Origin: Pseudomonadota bacterium
GTDB taxonomy: Bacteria > Myxococcota_A > Polyangia > Haliangiales > Haliangiaceae
Assembly: GCA_022360315.1 (NCBI GenBank)
Contig: JAKSDA010000417.1
Coordinates: forward strand, 1-40,038
Length of the DNA: 40,038 nucleotides
Reading direction: 5' to 3'
A program made the translations under genes and the position numbers. The first letter of the stretch is position 1. Each line of letters starts with the position of its first letter. The notes beneath the pieces are model-generated. The model was given only the letters and a program-made list of their open reading frames with translations, ran no database searches and was not told the DNA's origin. Shown piece by piece: positions 1 through 9,055 of this stretch.

Positions 1-94
1 CCGAGCCAGAGCGACGAGGCGCGCCGCCAGTGGGTGCGCGAGGAGTGGAGAATACTGGCTGTATTTGACCGACGAGCAAGCCCGCTGGCGGTGA
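1..94 (+). CDS. Possible 3' end of a gene entering from the left
   Basis: In frame 2 the reading ends at TGA 92-94 with a plausible protein tail (EYWLYLTDEQARWR). In frame 1 the first codons also look protein-like (SQSDEARRQWVREEW). This could be one C-terminus with a frameshift near position 48, or chance in GC-rich sequence. No family is recognised, and the piece is too short to assign a function. Positions 95-163 hold nothing that can be supported. Confidence 0.25.
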   Translation, partial: RARATRRAASGCARSGEYWLYLTDEQARWR

Positions 95-163
95 TGGATC
101 GCCGCTCTGGCGACGCGGAGAGTTTTTGGACCGGCTCTAAGGTCGAGGTGCGCAAAGCGGTAC

Positions 164-511
164 TCAGAAGGGCCACAGGCTCCACGTGTAGTACAGACCG
201 GCATAGGCGAATCCGGCAAGGGCCCAAGCGCCGAGCAGCCGGAGCCAACGGTCGGACATCGGTTGCCGGGCCAAGCGGGTAAGAGCATAGGAGGACGCTC
301 CGCCCAGCATTGCTCCGCCCAGGCCCCACAAGATGGTGCCGACATAGGCCATGGCAATCGCCCCGCCTGGTTGGGTGGTCAAGCGCCAGCTGCGCTCGTA
401 CGGAAAATAGGTGAGTCGCGGCCAGGCACCGAAATCGCACAGCACGTAGCTCACGCAAAACCCGATGACCGCAACACAGGCGGCTATATAGATGCGCTGC
501 CAGTGGGGCAT
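164..511 (-). CDS. Small integral membrane protein, unknown function
   Basis: This is a 115-residue protein starting at ATG 511. Three hydrophobic segments are visible, at about residues 8-27, 50-76 and 90-112. The middle one is Gly/Ala-rich (GTILWGLGGAMLGG) and could be a pair of tight helices. A short polar stretch follows the first helix, and the protein ends in an aromatic tail. No catalytic motif is seen and the family is not recognised. It is the last of three minus-strand genes, 54 bases downstream of the S9 peptidase stop, so it may be cotranscribed with it. A role in the envelope is all that can be inferred. Confidence 0.6.
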   Translation of the reverse strand: MPHWQRIYIAACVAVIGFCVSYVLCDFGAWPRLTYFPYERSWRLTTQPGGAIAMAYVGTILWGLGGAMLGGASSYALTRLARQPMSDRWLRLLGAWALAGFAYAGLYYTWSLWPF

Positions 512-565
512 CGAAAGCAGCCGAGGTGTAACCGCTGTGAATAATCCCGGCCAGCCGGATTCTGT

Positions 566-2632
566 TTACCAGTTCGCGCCGACGAGGTGCTTTTCCATGA
601 ACATGACCGAAAGCAGGGTGAAGATGTCGTGGTTGGTTTTTCGGAGGAATCCATGGCCCTCGTTCTTGGCCAGCAAATACCACACGTCGTGACCGGCATC
701 GCGCACCGCTTTGACGATCTGTTCGCTCTCGCTGGCCGGTACGCGGGGATCATTGAGGCCCTGTGCAACAAAGAGCGGGGTGTTCAGCCTGGCCACCTGG
801 GTGGTCGGCGAAATTCTGTGCAAGAACTCGCGCATCTCGGGATCGCGCTCGTCGCCATACTCGGCCCTGCGCAGGTCGCGGCGGTAGGCCCGGGTGTTCT
901 GGAGAAACGTCACGAAATTGGAGATGCCCACGATGTCCACCCCGGCAGCGATGCGGTCGCCGAAATGAATCAATGAAGACAAAACCATGTAGCCGCCATA
1001 CGAGCCGCCGATCACTCCGACCCGCGCGGCGTCGAGTTCCGGTCGAGCGGCGATCCAGTCGAGTAACGCACCGATATCCTTTACCGAATCTTCTCGCTTC
1101 TTGCCGTTATCGAGAGTCAAATAGGTCTTGCCGTACCCGGCCGAGCCGCGCACGTTGGGAATGAGCACGGCGATGCGGCTCTCGGCCAGAAGGTATTGGA
1201 CGAACGGGTAGAATTTCGGCCGCGCCTGCCCTTCCGGACCGCCGTGAATCCTGACCACAACCGGAAACGGACCCTCGCCCTTGGGCCGAAAGTAGAAGGC
1301 CGGAATCTTGCGTCCGTCGAAGCTCTCGAACTCGATGAGTGTGGGCTCGATCAAGCTGTCGCTGTCGAGGCCGCCCATCTCACCTGCGGTGAAGCGAGTC
1401 AGTTTGCCGGAGCCGACGTGATACGTGTACACGTCGCCGGGACGAGTCGAGTTTCGCAGGGTAAAGGCCACAATATCGACCTTGGCAGCATAGCGCAGGC
1501 CCGAGATGGTGCCCTTGGGCACGCCCTTGATCGGTCGAATCCGGCGTTTTTGGGTATCGAGGACATGCAGCGCCGAGATTCCCCCGCGGTTGATGGTGAA
1601 CGCCAGCTTGCGGCCATCGGGCGACAGAGCCACAGATTCGACATCCCAGTGCAACTGGCCGGTGAGTGGGCGAAAGGCAGAGCCGGTAATGTCGGTTTCG
1701 TAGAGCACGGAAAACTCGCCGTCGCGATCACTGGCGACATAGACGGTTTGGCCATTCCGGCCAAAGCACGCGGTTCGGTAACTGGCCCTGCCCTCGGGCG
1801 AGATCCGGGTGATCTTCTTTGTGGCCACGTCGACGGCGTAAAGACGCGATTCGTTGATCGAGATGTACTCGCCCACGAGCAGCTTGCTCGCGTCGGCCGA
1901 CCAGTCGATCGGGTACCAGTCGCCCTTGCCCTCGACGAGCATCCTGGCCGAGGCCGGATCGCGGCCATTGGCCAGCCATACGTCGAAATCGCGCTTGTTG
2001 CGCGAGTTGCTCGAATACGCGATGAACCGACCATCTCTCGACCACTTCGGAGCTTTATTCCTGGCCTCGGAATCGGTGAGGCGAGTACTCCGACCGGTGC
2101 GCAGATCGAGGCGGAAGATCTGGTACTGCTCGTTGCCGCCGACGTCGGCGGAGTACAGCACGGCGTCGCGATCGCCGGGTACAAAGCGACCGTACGAGGC
2201 CGGCTCGTCGCCAAAGGTGAGCTGGGTGCGTGCGCCCATCGGCCCGGTCACCAGGTGGACCTGCCGGGTCTCGGCGAACCGCGTGGTGATGAGCACGCGC
2301 TGGCCGTCGTCACTGACATCGGTCAACGATGCCGGCCGGGTGTTGAGATACTGGCCCATGCGCACCCGCAGGGCGTCGGGGATGGGCGGAGTGCCCTCGA
2401 GCCGGAGCGTGTCGCTGTCGAGCACCACGCGCGGCGAGTTCGGGCTTGCCGGTGCTTCGGGCTGATTTTCTGCCGGCGATGTTGCCGGAGCACCGATCGC
2501 AGCCGTGTCGGAACCGGCGGCCGGGGCCGCTGTGGGTTGCGGTTGGGTCGGTGGCGGCGGACTGCCAGCGCAGCTTTGCATACCGGCAGCGGCCAAACAG
2601 AACAGAAATCGCCGAACTCGAACGTCTCGCAT
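566..2632 (-). CDS. S9 family prolyl-oligopeptidase-type peptidase, lipoprotein
   Basis: A serine peptidase of the DPP IV/acylaminoacyl-peptidase branch of clan SC, expected to cleave small peptides outside the cytoplasm. The N-terminal two thirds read as a TolB/WD-like beta-propeller (repeats such as SRDGRFIAYSS and SPDGRKLAFT). The C-terminal alpha/beta hydrolase carries the full triad: Ser544 in GGSYGGY, Asp628 in GLNDPRVP and His660 in EGHGF. The open frame extends upstream to 2716, but ATG 2632 places a basic n-region and hydrophobic stretch directly before a lipobox-like MQSC (Cys21), followed by a Pro-rich linker, so that start is preferred. The length (688 aa) fits the family. It lies 139 bases downstream of the lipoprotein gene at 2772-3710. 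Confidence 0.9.
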   Translation of the reverse strand: MRDVRVRRFLFCLAAAGMQSCAGSPPPPTQPQPTAAPAAGSDTAAIGAPATSPAENQPEAPASPNSPRVVLDSDTLRLEGTPPIPDALRVRMGQYLNTRPASLTDVSDDGQRVLITTRFAETRQVHLVTGPMGARTQLTFGDEPASYGRFVPGDRDAVLYSADVGGNEQYQIFRLDLRTGRSTRLTDSEARNKAPKWSRDGRFIAYSSNSRNKRDFDVWLANGRDPASARMLVEGKGDWYPIDWSADASKLLVGEYISINESRLYAVDVATKKITRISPEGRASYRTACFGRNGQTVYVASDRDGEFSVLYETDITGSAFRPLTGQLHWDVESVALSPDGRKLAFTINRGGISALHVLDTQKRRIRPIKGVPKGTISGLRYAAKVDIVAFTLRNSTRPGDVYTYHVGSGKLTRFTAGEMGGLDSDSLIEPTLIEFESFDGRKIPAFYFRPKGEGPFPVVVRIHGGPEGQARPKFYPFVQYLLAESRIAVLIPNVRGSAGYGKTYLTLDNGKKREDSVKDIGALLDWIAARPELDAARVGVIGGSYGGYMVLSSLIHFGDRIAAGVDIVGISNFVTFLQNTRAYRRDLRRAEYGDERDPEMREFLHRISPTTQVARLNTPLFVAQGLNDPRVPASESEQIVKAVRDAGHDVWYLLAKNEGHGFLRKTNHDIFTLLSVMFMEKHLVGANW

Positions 2633-2771
2633 GATTGGGGAGTACCATTCTAGGCCGGCGAGCTCAAGGCCGACTTCAACGCCGACAATAGCGCGCAAGG
2701 TCGGCGTCATATCCAAAGACCGAGACCATCGTGCGCGGCAAAAGCGGCAACTCGGGGATCGCGTTGAGGAG

Positions 2772-3710
2772 TCAGCGTCCGGACACGAAGAAAGTCATTT
2801 TCCACATTCCCTCGGGGCCGATAGCGAAGCCGACGCGGTAGCCGGCGTAGTCCGGTGTCTCGGTATGTGCGGGCGGGCAGGTGACCCGCTTTTTGTCCTT
2901 TGCCGTGCGGCACCCCGCTTCGATGATCTCGACCAGATGGCCGAGCACGCTCGAGTCGGCCTGCCACATGACGAGGGCGTCGCGGGCGCCGGGCGGAGCA
3001 CCCAGACTCCACACAAAGTCGGGGTGCAAAGTCGCGCCCAGGGCGACAAAATCGCGTGCCTTGCCGGCGCCGAGCGCAGCCGCGATCACTGCGGCAGCTG
3101 CTTTTGGCACGTCGCCAAATCGAGCCGGATCGATGTCGGGCCCGGCAGCTGCCGTCTGACTCTGCGGCCGGGGTGTGTCTTTGAGCTCGATGGCATGTTC
3201 TTTCAGCCGCTCGTGGATGGCCATGTGTAGCGCATTGGTACGGCCTTTTAGCCAGTGCGGTTCATCGCCGCCCTTGAGCTCGGACGGACGCGCATTGGCC
3301 AGATCCCACACCGAGGCCTGGCCGGCGATGTCGATCCGCCACGGGTTGCCGCCCACCACGCGGACTGTGAAGCGGATGAAGTATCGCTTGTCCGCCCCTG
3401 CTGTGGCGTCGAACAGGTTTGTCGGGTTGCCCCGTCGGACCTGGGACGAGTCCCCCGTGTCGGGCCGGATGCGGAGCGGATGCCAGGCGGTCTTGATGAC
3501 GCCGATGGAAGCGCTTTCGGTCAGTCCGGGATAGAGTGTGCGGACAACTGCCAGGGTCTCGCTGTAGACCAGAGCAAAATCGGTGGCGTAGCCCGACCGT
3601 TTGACCTTGCGGACCTCGGCTTTCGATGCCGCGCATCCGGTTGCAGCAAATGCTCCGAGCCACAGGCACGCCAGCGCCCGAGTCGTGATACGAATCGTCC
3701 GAAAAGACAT
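2772..3710 (-). CDS. Lipoprotein of unknown function, 312 aa
   Basis: The N-terminus is a clear lipoprotein signal: basic residues, a hydrophobic stretch and the lipobox AATGC with Cys26. The mature part has no motif I recognise. Residues about 40-170 look like one alpha/beta domain. A linker containing PRPQSQTAAAGP follows, then a second domain of about 110 residues (FGDVPKAAAAVIAA to the end) with two Cys that could pair. The second domain resembles envelope proteins of unknown function in myxobacteria, but this is an impression only. The start codon lies just 23 bases from the divergent nth start, so at least one of the two promoters must lie inside the opposite gene. Confidence 0.75.
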   Translation of the reverse strand: MSFRTIRITTRALACLWLGAFAATGCAASKAEVRKVKRSGYATDFALVYSETLAVVRTLYPGLTESASIGVIKTAWHPLRIRPDTGDSSQVRRGNPTNLFDATAGADKRYFIRFTVRVVGGNPWRIDIAGQASVWDLANARPSELKGGDEPHWLKGRTNALHMAIHERLKEHAIELKDTPRPQSQTAAAGPDIDPARFGDVPKAAAAVIAAALGAGKARDFVALGATLHPDFVWSLGAPPGARDALVMWQADSSVLGHLVEIIEAGCRTAKDKKRVTCPPAHTETPDYAGYRVGFAIGPEGMWKMTFFVSGR

Positions 3711-3733
3711 TCCTGAGCCTCGAGCAGATCATC

Positions 3734-4474
3734 ATGGGTGGCAAAGCCAGAAGTCAATCATCTACGCCCGGCGGGGCGAGTATTCGAACTCGGACTCAAT
3801 CGCCCCAGCGTGTCGCAAAGGTCCTGGACGTATTGGCCCAAACCTGGGCCCATGCAGAATGCGAGCTCGACCATGACAACCCCTATCAGCTGCTTTGCGC
3901 TACAGTGCTGAGCGCGCAGTCGACCGATCGGCAGATCAACAAGGTCACTCCGGCCCTGTTCGAGCGCTATCCCGATGCTCACGCATTGGCCGAGGCCGAC
4001 CCGGGCGAACTCGAGGACATGATCCGCTCGACCGGTTTTTATCGCCTCAAGGCCAAGCGATTGCGCGAAATGGCCCAGCTCTTGGTGGAGCGGCACGGCG
4101 GCGAGGTTCCGGGCAATATGCGCCAGCTGGTCGCCTTGCCCGGCGTGGCCCGCAAGACCGCCAACGTGGTGCTGGGCGTGGCCTTTGACATTGCGGCCGG
4201 CATCGTGGTCGACACCCATGTGCAACGGGTCAGTCGAAGGCTCGGCCTGACCGAGCAGCGCGATCCGGACAAGATCGAGCGCGATCTCATGGAGCTGGTA
4301 CCCAAACGGCGATGGATCTCGGTCTCGCACGAGCTCATCTGGCACGGCCGCCGGGTGTGTGACGCGCGCAAACCCGATTGCGAGAATTGCTCTCTCATGC
4401 CGTTGTGTCCCAGTGCCCTGTCAGCCCAGGCGACCGGGGCCAAGGGTCAGTCAAAGAGCGGTGAGCGGCGATGA
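3734..4474 (+). CDS. nth: Endonuclease III, DNA glycosylase/AP lyase
   Basis: A base-excision-repair enzyme that removes oxidised pyrimidines and nicks the abasic site. The helix-hairpin-helix motif LPGVARKTANVVLG supplies catalytic Lys141, and Asp160 follows in VVDTHV. The C-terminal cluster ligands are spaced C-x6-C-x2-C-x5-C (CDARKPDCENCSLMPLC), as in [4Fe-4S] Nth. At 246 aa it is longer than E. coli Nth because of a Ser/Thr/Arg-rich N-terminal extension of about 25 residues from ATG 3734. No later in-frame ATG/GTG is available before the conserved region, so this start is kept. The stop overlaps the next start (ATGA at 4471-4474), giving a two-gene unit with the Nudix hydrolase and a DNA/nucleotide-hygiene theme. 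Confidence 0.95.
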   Translation: MGGKARSQSSTPGGASIRTRTQSPQRVAKVLDVLAQTWAHAECELDHDNPYQLLCATVLSAQSTDRQINKVTPALFERYPDAHALAEADPGELEDMIRSTGFYRLKAKRLREMAQLLVERHGGEVPGNMRQLVALPGVARKTANVVLGVAFDIAAGIVVDTHVQRVSRRLGLTEQRDPDKIERDLMELVPKRRWISVSHELIWHGRRVCDARKPDCENCSLMPLCPSALSAQATGAKGQSKSGERR

Positions 4475-4935
4475 GCAGGCCCATCCCGGCGGTTGGTGGG
4501 ATCGCCTTTGATCGGGCTGGACGGGTCCTTCTGGTCCAGCGGGGCAAGCCGCCCGGCGAGGGAATGTGGACTATTCCCGGGGGCCGAGTTGAACTCGGCG
4601 AGACACTGCAGGAGGCGTGCGCGCGCGAGCTTCGCGAAGAAACCGGTCTCGACGTCCGGGTCGGGCCGGTCGCCGAAGTGGTCGACCGCATTGTCCGGCG
4701 CGGTGACCAGATCGAATTTCACTATGTGATCATCGACTTTCTCGTCTGGGTGATCGCTGGCGAGCTACGCGCGGCCGAAGACGCGCGCGATGCTCGTTTT
4801 TTTGCCGACGCCGAGCTGGCCGACCTTCCCCTCACCGAAGGAGTCTTGCCAGTACTGCACCGGGCCCGCGAGCAAATGGCCCGGCTCGGCGAACCCAAAG
4901 CGATGCCGACAGCCGAGTCCAACGCGGATGGCTGA
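4471..4935 (+). CDS. NUDIX hydrolase
   Basis: This enzyme cleaves nucleoside diphosphates linked to another moiety. The Nudix box is intact: Gly38 and Glu44 in GGRVELGE, followed by REL-REETG at residues 52-59. The N-terminus (AVGGIAFDRAGRVLLVQRGKPPGEGMWTIPGG, here residues 7-38 in outline) is typical of ADP-ribose pyrophosphatase or MutT-like members. The substrate cannot be read from sequence. At 154 aa it is a normal single-domain length. It starts within the nth stop (ATGA), so translation is coupled. The tail after residue 135 is polar and not part of the fold. Confidence 0.9.
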   Translation: MSRPIPAVGGIAFDRAGRVLLVQRGKPPGEGMWTIPGGRVELGETLQEACARELREETGLDVRVGPVAEVVDRIVRRGDQIEFHYVIIDFLVWVIAGELRAAEDARDARFFADAELADLPLTEGVLPVLHRAREQMARLGEPKAMPTAESNADG

Positions 4936-4983
4936 GCCTTATTTGATCGCGTGCCGCACTCCGCATCTGGCATTTCTCGACAG

Positions 4984-7161
4984 TCATCTGGCCTCGCTGT
5001 CTCGATTGCCGAGGCCGAGATCGTCGTAAAAAGCGTCGAGCCGCACGGCACGGCCGAGAAAGTTTTTGAGCAGTACGTCGGGTTCCCGGCTGCCCCCGGG
5101 TTCGAGGATTTCTCGCCGGTAGCGTCTACCCACCGCGGGATTGTCGAGGCCGGCTCGCATAAACTCGGTGAACATGTCCTGGGCGAATACCTTCGACCAT
5201 AGATAGCCGTAATACCCCGCGTCGTAGCCCCCCATAAAGCCGGCGAAGCTGGCCTGCGGAATCGTGTCCAGCGCCGGTGGCAGCGCTGTCAGCTTCGAGG
5301 TTAGATCGATCCACAGCTGGGTGGTGTCGATGGAATGACCCGAGCTGTGCACCATTATATCGTACACCCCGAAAAACGCCTGTCGCGTCCAGAAAGCGCC
5401 GGTGCTGATGCGCTTGCGCGCGATCATCGTCTCGATGAGCTGGTCGGGCAGTGCATCTCCGGTGGTGATATGACTCGATACGCGGCGCAGGATCGACGGC
5501 TGCCAGGCCCAGTTTTCCAGCATCTGCGAGGGCGCTTCGACAAAATCACCGCGCACACTGGTCCCGTAGAGTGTTGCGTACCGTGCCGTGGACAGGGTGT
5601 CATGGATGAGATGACCAAATTCGTGAAAGAAGATGATCACGTCCTTGTGACCGAGTAGCGGTGGCTTGCCGGGTTCGGCCGCCGGTCCGTTGCCGATCAT
5701 CGCCGCGATCGGCAGCTGGTATCCGCCGTCGGGCAACACACGACCTGCACGCAAACGATAGTGGGAAAAATGCAGCGCCTTGCCCGGGCGCGGGTGAAGG
5801 TCGAGGAAAAACCAGCCCAGCGACGTTCCGCTGGCGCTATCGGTGATGCTGAATTCGAGGACACCTGGAGCCCATGCATTGGCCGGCGAGATGGGCTGGA
5901 AAGTCACACCGAAGAGCGTTCCGAACAGGTCGAGTACTGCGGGAATGAACTTATCGGCGGGAAAGTATTCGCGGATGGTCGCTTCATCCGCGCCATATCG
6001 GGTCCTGGTCAGTCGTTCTTCGTAGTATGCGTAGTCCCAGGCGGCAAATGGCGTACTGTCGCCGCTGGCGGACTTCATGTCCGCCAGCACCTGGATTTCC
6101 GCACGTGCTGTGGGCAAGAGCGTGGCGCTGATCTGTTCGAGCAGCGCCAGGGCGCGCTCTGGCGTTTTTGCCATCTTGTTGTCGAGTCGATAGGCGGCCC
6201 AGTTTTTGAACCCGAGCAGATGGCTGAGCTGATCGCGCAGGGCCAGAGCACGCTCCAACCGCTCGACATTGGCCGGGCCGCCGCGATTGTAGAAAGCTGT
6301 GAAATAGCGCTTGCGCGCGCCGTGAGACGCCTGATTGGCGAGGAATCGCTGGACCGTGCCATACGCGACAGGCACGATGTATCCGTTGCGGCTGGTCTGC
6401 AACGTTCTGACCATCGACGCTGGCAACGAGGCGGCTTCGTCGGCGGAGATCTCGATGGTCGTGGGTTTTTCGCCGAGTGCTTGCATATATGCGAGCTGTA
6501 GCTTGTTGAGTCGATTGAGCCACTGCTTCGCCCTGGTGCGGCTGGCCGGATCGAGTCCGGCACCAGCGCGGCGACCAGCTTCGATGTAGATCGTGGCCAG
6601 TTGCCTGTCGGTCGGGTCGCTGGCCCTGGCCCGTGCCGCCCGGGCCAGCTGGTAGAGAGCTGGATTGGCCGATAACTCGACGTTGAAGCTGGCCACAGCT
6701 TCCCGGCACGTTCTTGACGCCCGACGGACCGCCCTGTCCACAACAACCGACGCGAAAAGCGTGTGCGCGATCAGTGCGTCATTCATGTCGGCAACCGCGG
6801 TCTCGATGGCGTGGAGACCGGCGAATGCCGTCAAACCATCTCGACACCGACCCGAGCTGCACCGGTCGCTCGAGTGGTCGGCCGTCCGCTCGCTCCGCTC
6901 CGCAACAACTGCGCTTCGCATCGCACGCCGGGACATCCGGTCGAGTATCGATTCGATGCGGACTCGGGTTTTGCGGATCTCTGCCGTGCAGCCGGTTGTG
7001 ATCTGCTCTGGCGACAGCGACCAGTCGATGCCGGTACCGGCGATCGGTGCGGGAGTTGCGGCGCTCACCGCCGGACCCGACGACAAGCACGCTGTTGTGG
7101 AAATCACAGCGATCGAACTCGCCACGATCGCTGCAGCCAGTGACGGAATGCCGAGCTTCAC
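4984..7161 (-). CDS. M3 family zinc oligopeptidase, lipoprotein
   Basis: A thimet-oligopeptidase/oligopeptidase A-type metallopeptidase that degrades short peptides. The zinc motif is His513-Glu514-x-x-His517 in FFHEFGHLIH. The third ligand is probably Glu542 in GDFVEAPSQMLENW, the conserved M3 sequence 25 residues further on. The start is GTG 7161, followed by a hydrophobic stretch and a lipobox-like TTAC (Cys25). Most M3 enzymes are cytosolic, so export as a lipoprotein is notable, though the signal is somewhat weak. At 725 aa it is a usual family length. It converges with the Nudix gene, 48 bases apart, and follows the M43 protease on the same strand after 227 bases. Confidence 0.9.
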   Translation of the reverse strand: MKLGIPSLAAAIVASSIAVISTTACLSSGPAVSAATPAPIAGTGIDWSLSPEQITTGCTAEIRKTRVRIESILDRMSRRAMRSAVVAERSERTADHSSDRCSSGRCRDGLTAFAGLHAIETAVADMNDALIAHTLFASVVVDRAVRRASRTCREAVASFNVELSANPALYQLARAARARASDPTDRQLATIYIEAGRRAGAGLDPASRTRAKQWLNRLNKLQLAYMQALGEKPTTIEISADEAASLPASMVRTLQTSRNGYIVPVAYGTVQRFLANQASHGARKRYFTAFYNRGGPANVERLERALALRDQLSHLLGFKNWAAYRLDNKMAKTPERALALLEQISATLLPTARAEIQVLADMKSASGDSTPFAAWDYAYYEERLTRTRYGADEATIREYFPADKFIPAVLDLFGTLFGVTFQPISPANAWAPGVLEFSITDSASGTSLGWFFLDLHPRPGKALHFSHYRLRAGRVLPDGGYQLPIAAMIGNGPAAEPGKPPLLGHKDVIIFFHEFGHLIHDTLSTARYATLYGTSVRGDFVEAPSQMLENWAWQPSILRRVSSHITTGDALPDQLIETMIARKRISTGAFWTRQAFFGVYDIMVHSSGHSIDTTQLWIDLTSKLTALPPALDTIPQASFAGFMGGYDAGYYGYLWSKVFAQDMFTEFMRAGLDNPAVGRRYRREILEPGGSREPDVLLKNFLGRAVRLDAFYDDLGLGNRDSEAR

Positions 7162-7388
7162 GACAGGGTACCCGGTGCGAGCATAACACGCGCGAGCACC
7201 GCGACTGGCTTGCGGTCGCCGGCCTGAACGAGCGTCGAGCGCGAGCGGAAACTCGCGCTCGACCTCAGCCGTTGGTAAATAGACTGTTTATCGGGAAAAC
7301 TGGCGACCGCGCACGGCCGCCGACTCACCCCTGGCCAGCGAATTGTCGCTGGCCGAGGGCGAGTCATCCGCGCGGTGAACGAGAACCG

Positions 7389-8810
7389 CTAACCGCAGAC
7401 GTCCACCTTGTCGGGACAGCAGTCGCCGTAGAAGCTGCACAAGAAATCGCAGAAGCAGCCGGACGGCGCCGAGCCGCCACAGTTACCCACGCAGCTGTTG
7501 TCACCGCCGCCCTGGCAGGCGGGGTCATTGGCGCAATCGGGGTCCTGGCAATCGGTGAGGCCGTCGCCGTCATTGTCCACGCCGTCGTCGCAGATCTCGG
7601 GATCGGGCTGCTGGCAGGCGGGGTCGTTGGCGCAATCGGGGTCGTCGCAATCGGTGAGGCCGTCGCCGTCGTTGTCCACGCCGTCGTCGCAGACTTCCTG
7701 TGGCGGCTGGCAGGCGGGGTCATTGGCGCAATCGGGATCGTCGCAATCGGTGAGGCCATCGCCATCATTGTCCACGCCGTCATCGCAGATCTCGGCCGGA
7801 GGCGCGTCGGTAAACCAGCCCGACAGTTTCTCAGCAGACCAGCAGTGAGAGCGGCTGCCCTGTTGCGCGGTAAACAGGTTCATACAGGAATCAGGCGCAT
7901 AGCCCATGTAGTTCTCGGTCTGAGTCTGGCCCCACGGCGTGCCCTGGCAGTCGTTGCCACCTGGAGGAGTACATTCCTGGTTGGTCGGCGTGGGCGGGGT
8001 GTCCGAGCAAAAATCGCCCCGGTTATCGCCTTCTTCACCGCTGGCGAATTCATAGCAATCGGAGCAGTCGTCGACCTCGCTGACCCCGTGATGGGTGTGC
8101 CACAGGCCGACGCAGTGACCCATTTCGTGGGTAGCTGTATGTGCGCCAGCGCCCGTGGCGATGTTGTTCAACCAAAAACCGCCCTGTTTGGTGAGAGCGT
8201 CGGGATCCCAGGGAAAGGTCGCAATGCCGAGCAGGGTGCCAAAGATGCTCGATTGCTGGCACGAAATAAAGATATTGATGTTCTGACCAGGAGTTTGCGC
8301 ATACTCATTCTTCATGTTCGCGATGTCCTCGGCCCATTCTGACGAGAACGGGCTGTACGGCGCGATACACGAATAATTGCTGTTGTCGTGAAACTGCGTC
8401 TCGACCAGTTCGAACTGGATATTGGACGGCAGGTAATCAGCATTCATCTGATCCATGGTGGCGTCGACCGTGGCCTGAGAGATGCCTTGACCGCCACTAT
8501 CGGTGCGCATGACGTGAACGATGACCCGGATGGTCTTGACCTGGCTCTTATCGGTCGCGTCGCGAACCACCGGATCGTCGCACTGTCCCTCCACAGGGCA
8601 GGCGGCCACTGCCTGGGACAGAGCGAGCTTTGCCCGCCGGGCCTCCCACAATACTTCGGTGGGACACCAATCGGTTTTCTTGGCCTGAAGATACTCGGGG
8701 TTATTCAGCGGTTCTTGCGCGGTATCTTGCGGTTCTGCGGTTTGCGCCTTCTGGCACGCAAACAGCGAAGTGCTCATAAAGAAAAGGGCTAACGCGAAAT
8801 AGTTTTTCAT
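7389..8810 (-). CDS. M43 (pappalysin-like) metalloprotease lipoprotein with Asp-rich repeats
   Basis: A secreted zinc endopeptidase of the metzincin type. The motif HEMGHCVGLWH (residues 228-238) gives the HExxHxxGxxH ligands, and a Met-turn-like NYMGY follows. The N-terminus MKNYFALALFFMSTSLFAC is a lipoprotein signal with Cys19. The start is ATG 8810 rather than TTG 8813, because GGAGGAG at 8818-8824 lies seven bases upstream of it. Residues about 338-433 hold three near-identical repeats built on CDDGVDNDGDGLTDC, an Asp/Asn-rich calcium-binding type. The last 40 residues are Cys-rich (GCFCDFLCSFYGDCC) and resemble a somatomedin-B knot. The cell-surface location and calcium dependence are inferred. 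Confidence 0.9.
   Translation of the reverse strand: MKNYFALALFFMSTSLFACQKAQTAEPQDTAQEPLNNPEYLQAKKTDWCPTEVLWEARRAKLALSQAVAACPVEGQCDDPVVRDATDKSQVKTIRVIVHVMRTDSGGQGISQATVDATMDQMNADYLPSNIQFELVETQFHDNSNYSCIAPYSPFSSEWAEDIANMKNEYAQTPGQNINIFISCQQSSIFGTLLGIATFPWDPDALTKQGGFWLNNIATGAGAHTATHEMGHCVGLWHTHHGVSEVDDCSDCYEFASGEEGDNRGDFCSDTPPTPTNQECTPPGGNDCQGTPWGQTQTENYMGYAPDSCMNLFTAQQGSRSHCWSAEKLSGWFTDAPPAEICDDGVDNDGDGLTDCDDPDCANDPACQPPQEVCDDGVDNDGDGLTDCDDPDCANDPACQQPDPEICDDGVDNDGDGLTDCQDPDCANDPACQGGGDNSCVGNCGGSAPSGCFCDFLCSFYGDCCPDKVDVCG
7512..7797 (-). repeat. Three in-frame tandem repeats (99, 96 and about 91 bp)
   Basis: Copies begin at 7512, 7611 and 7707 on the plus strand, each opening with CTGGCAGGCGGGGTC. 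They encode the CDDGVDNDGDG repeats of the M43 protease. The spacers between copies differ by single codons, so copy number can change without breaking the frame. This is a protein-coding repeat, not a CRISPR array. Confidence 0.9.
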
Positions 8811-9028
8811 CAAAAATCTCCTCCAACTGATAAAAAAAGCGCATTTGTGCGCGGGGCGGATCGGGTGGTTCTGAAAGCCCGTGGAAATCCGCCCAGACTA
8901 GGGTGACTGCGATAGAGTGACTGCGATAAGGCAACCGAGGCAGGTGGCTCCGGAGGGCGACGCCAGCCGATCGAGCAATGCTGATGGCGACGCACCACGG
9001 TGCTCCGCTCGACTCGCAAGGGTCAATC

Positions 9029-9055
9029 GACACCGGCCCCCCAAAGGGGCGTGTC
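9029..9055. repeat. Hairpin GACAC-CGG-CCCC/GGGG-C-GTGTC
   Basis: The outer arms GACAC (9029-9033) and GTGTC (9051-9055) pair, and the inner CCCC/GGGG pair around an AAA loop. No U-tract follows on either strand, so it is not a clear terminator. It lies about 220 bases upstream of the M43 protease start and could sit in its 5' region. Confidence 0.45.

Noticed and set aside
1196..2653. 485-codon plus-strand open frame
   Set aside because: A shadow of the S9 peptidase gene, whose catalytic triad is on the other strand.
7512..7797. Regular repeats suggesting a CRISPR array
   Set aside because: They are in frame, encode the CDDGVDNDGDG protein repeats and have no variable spacers.
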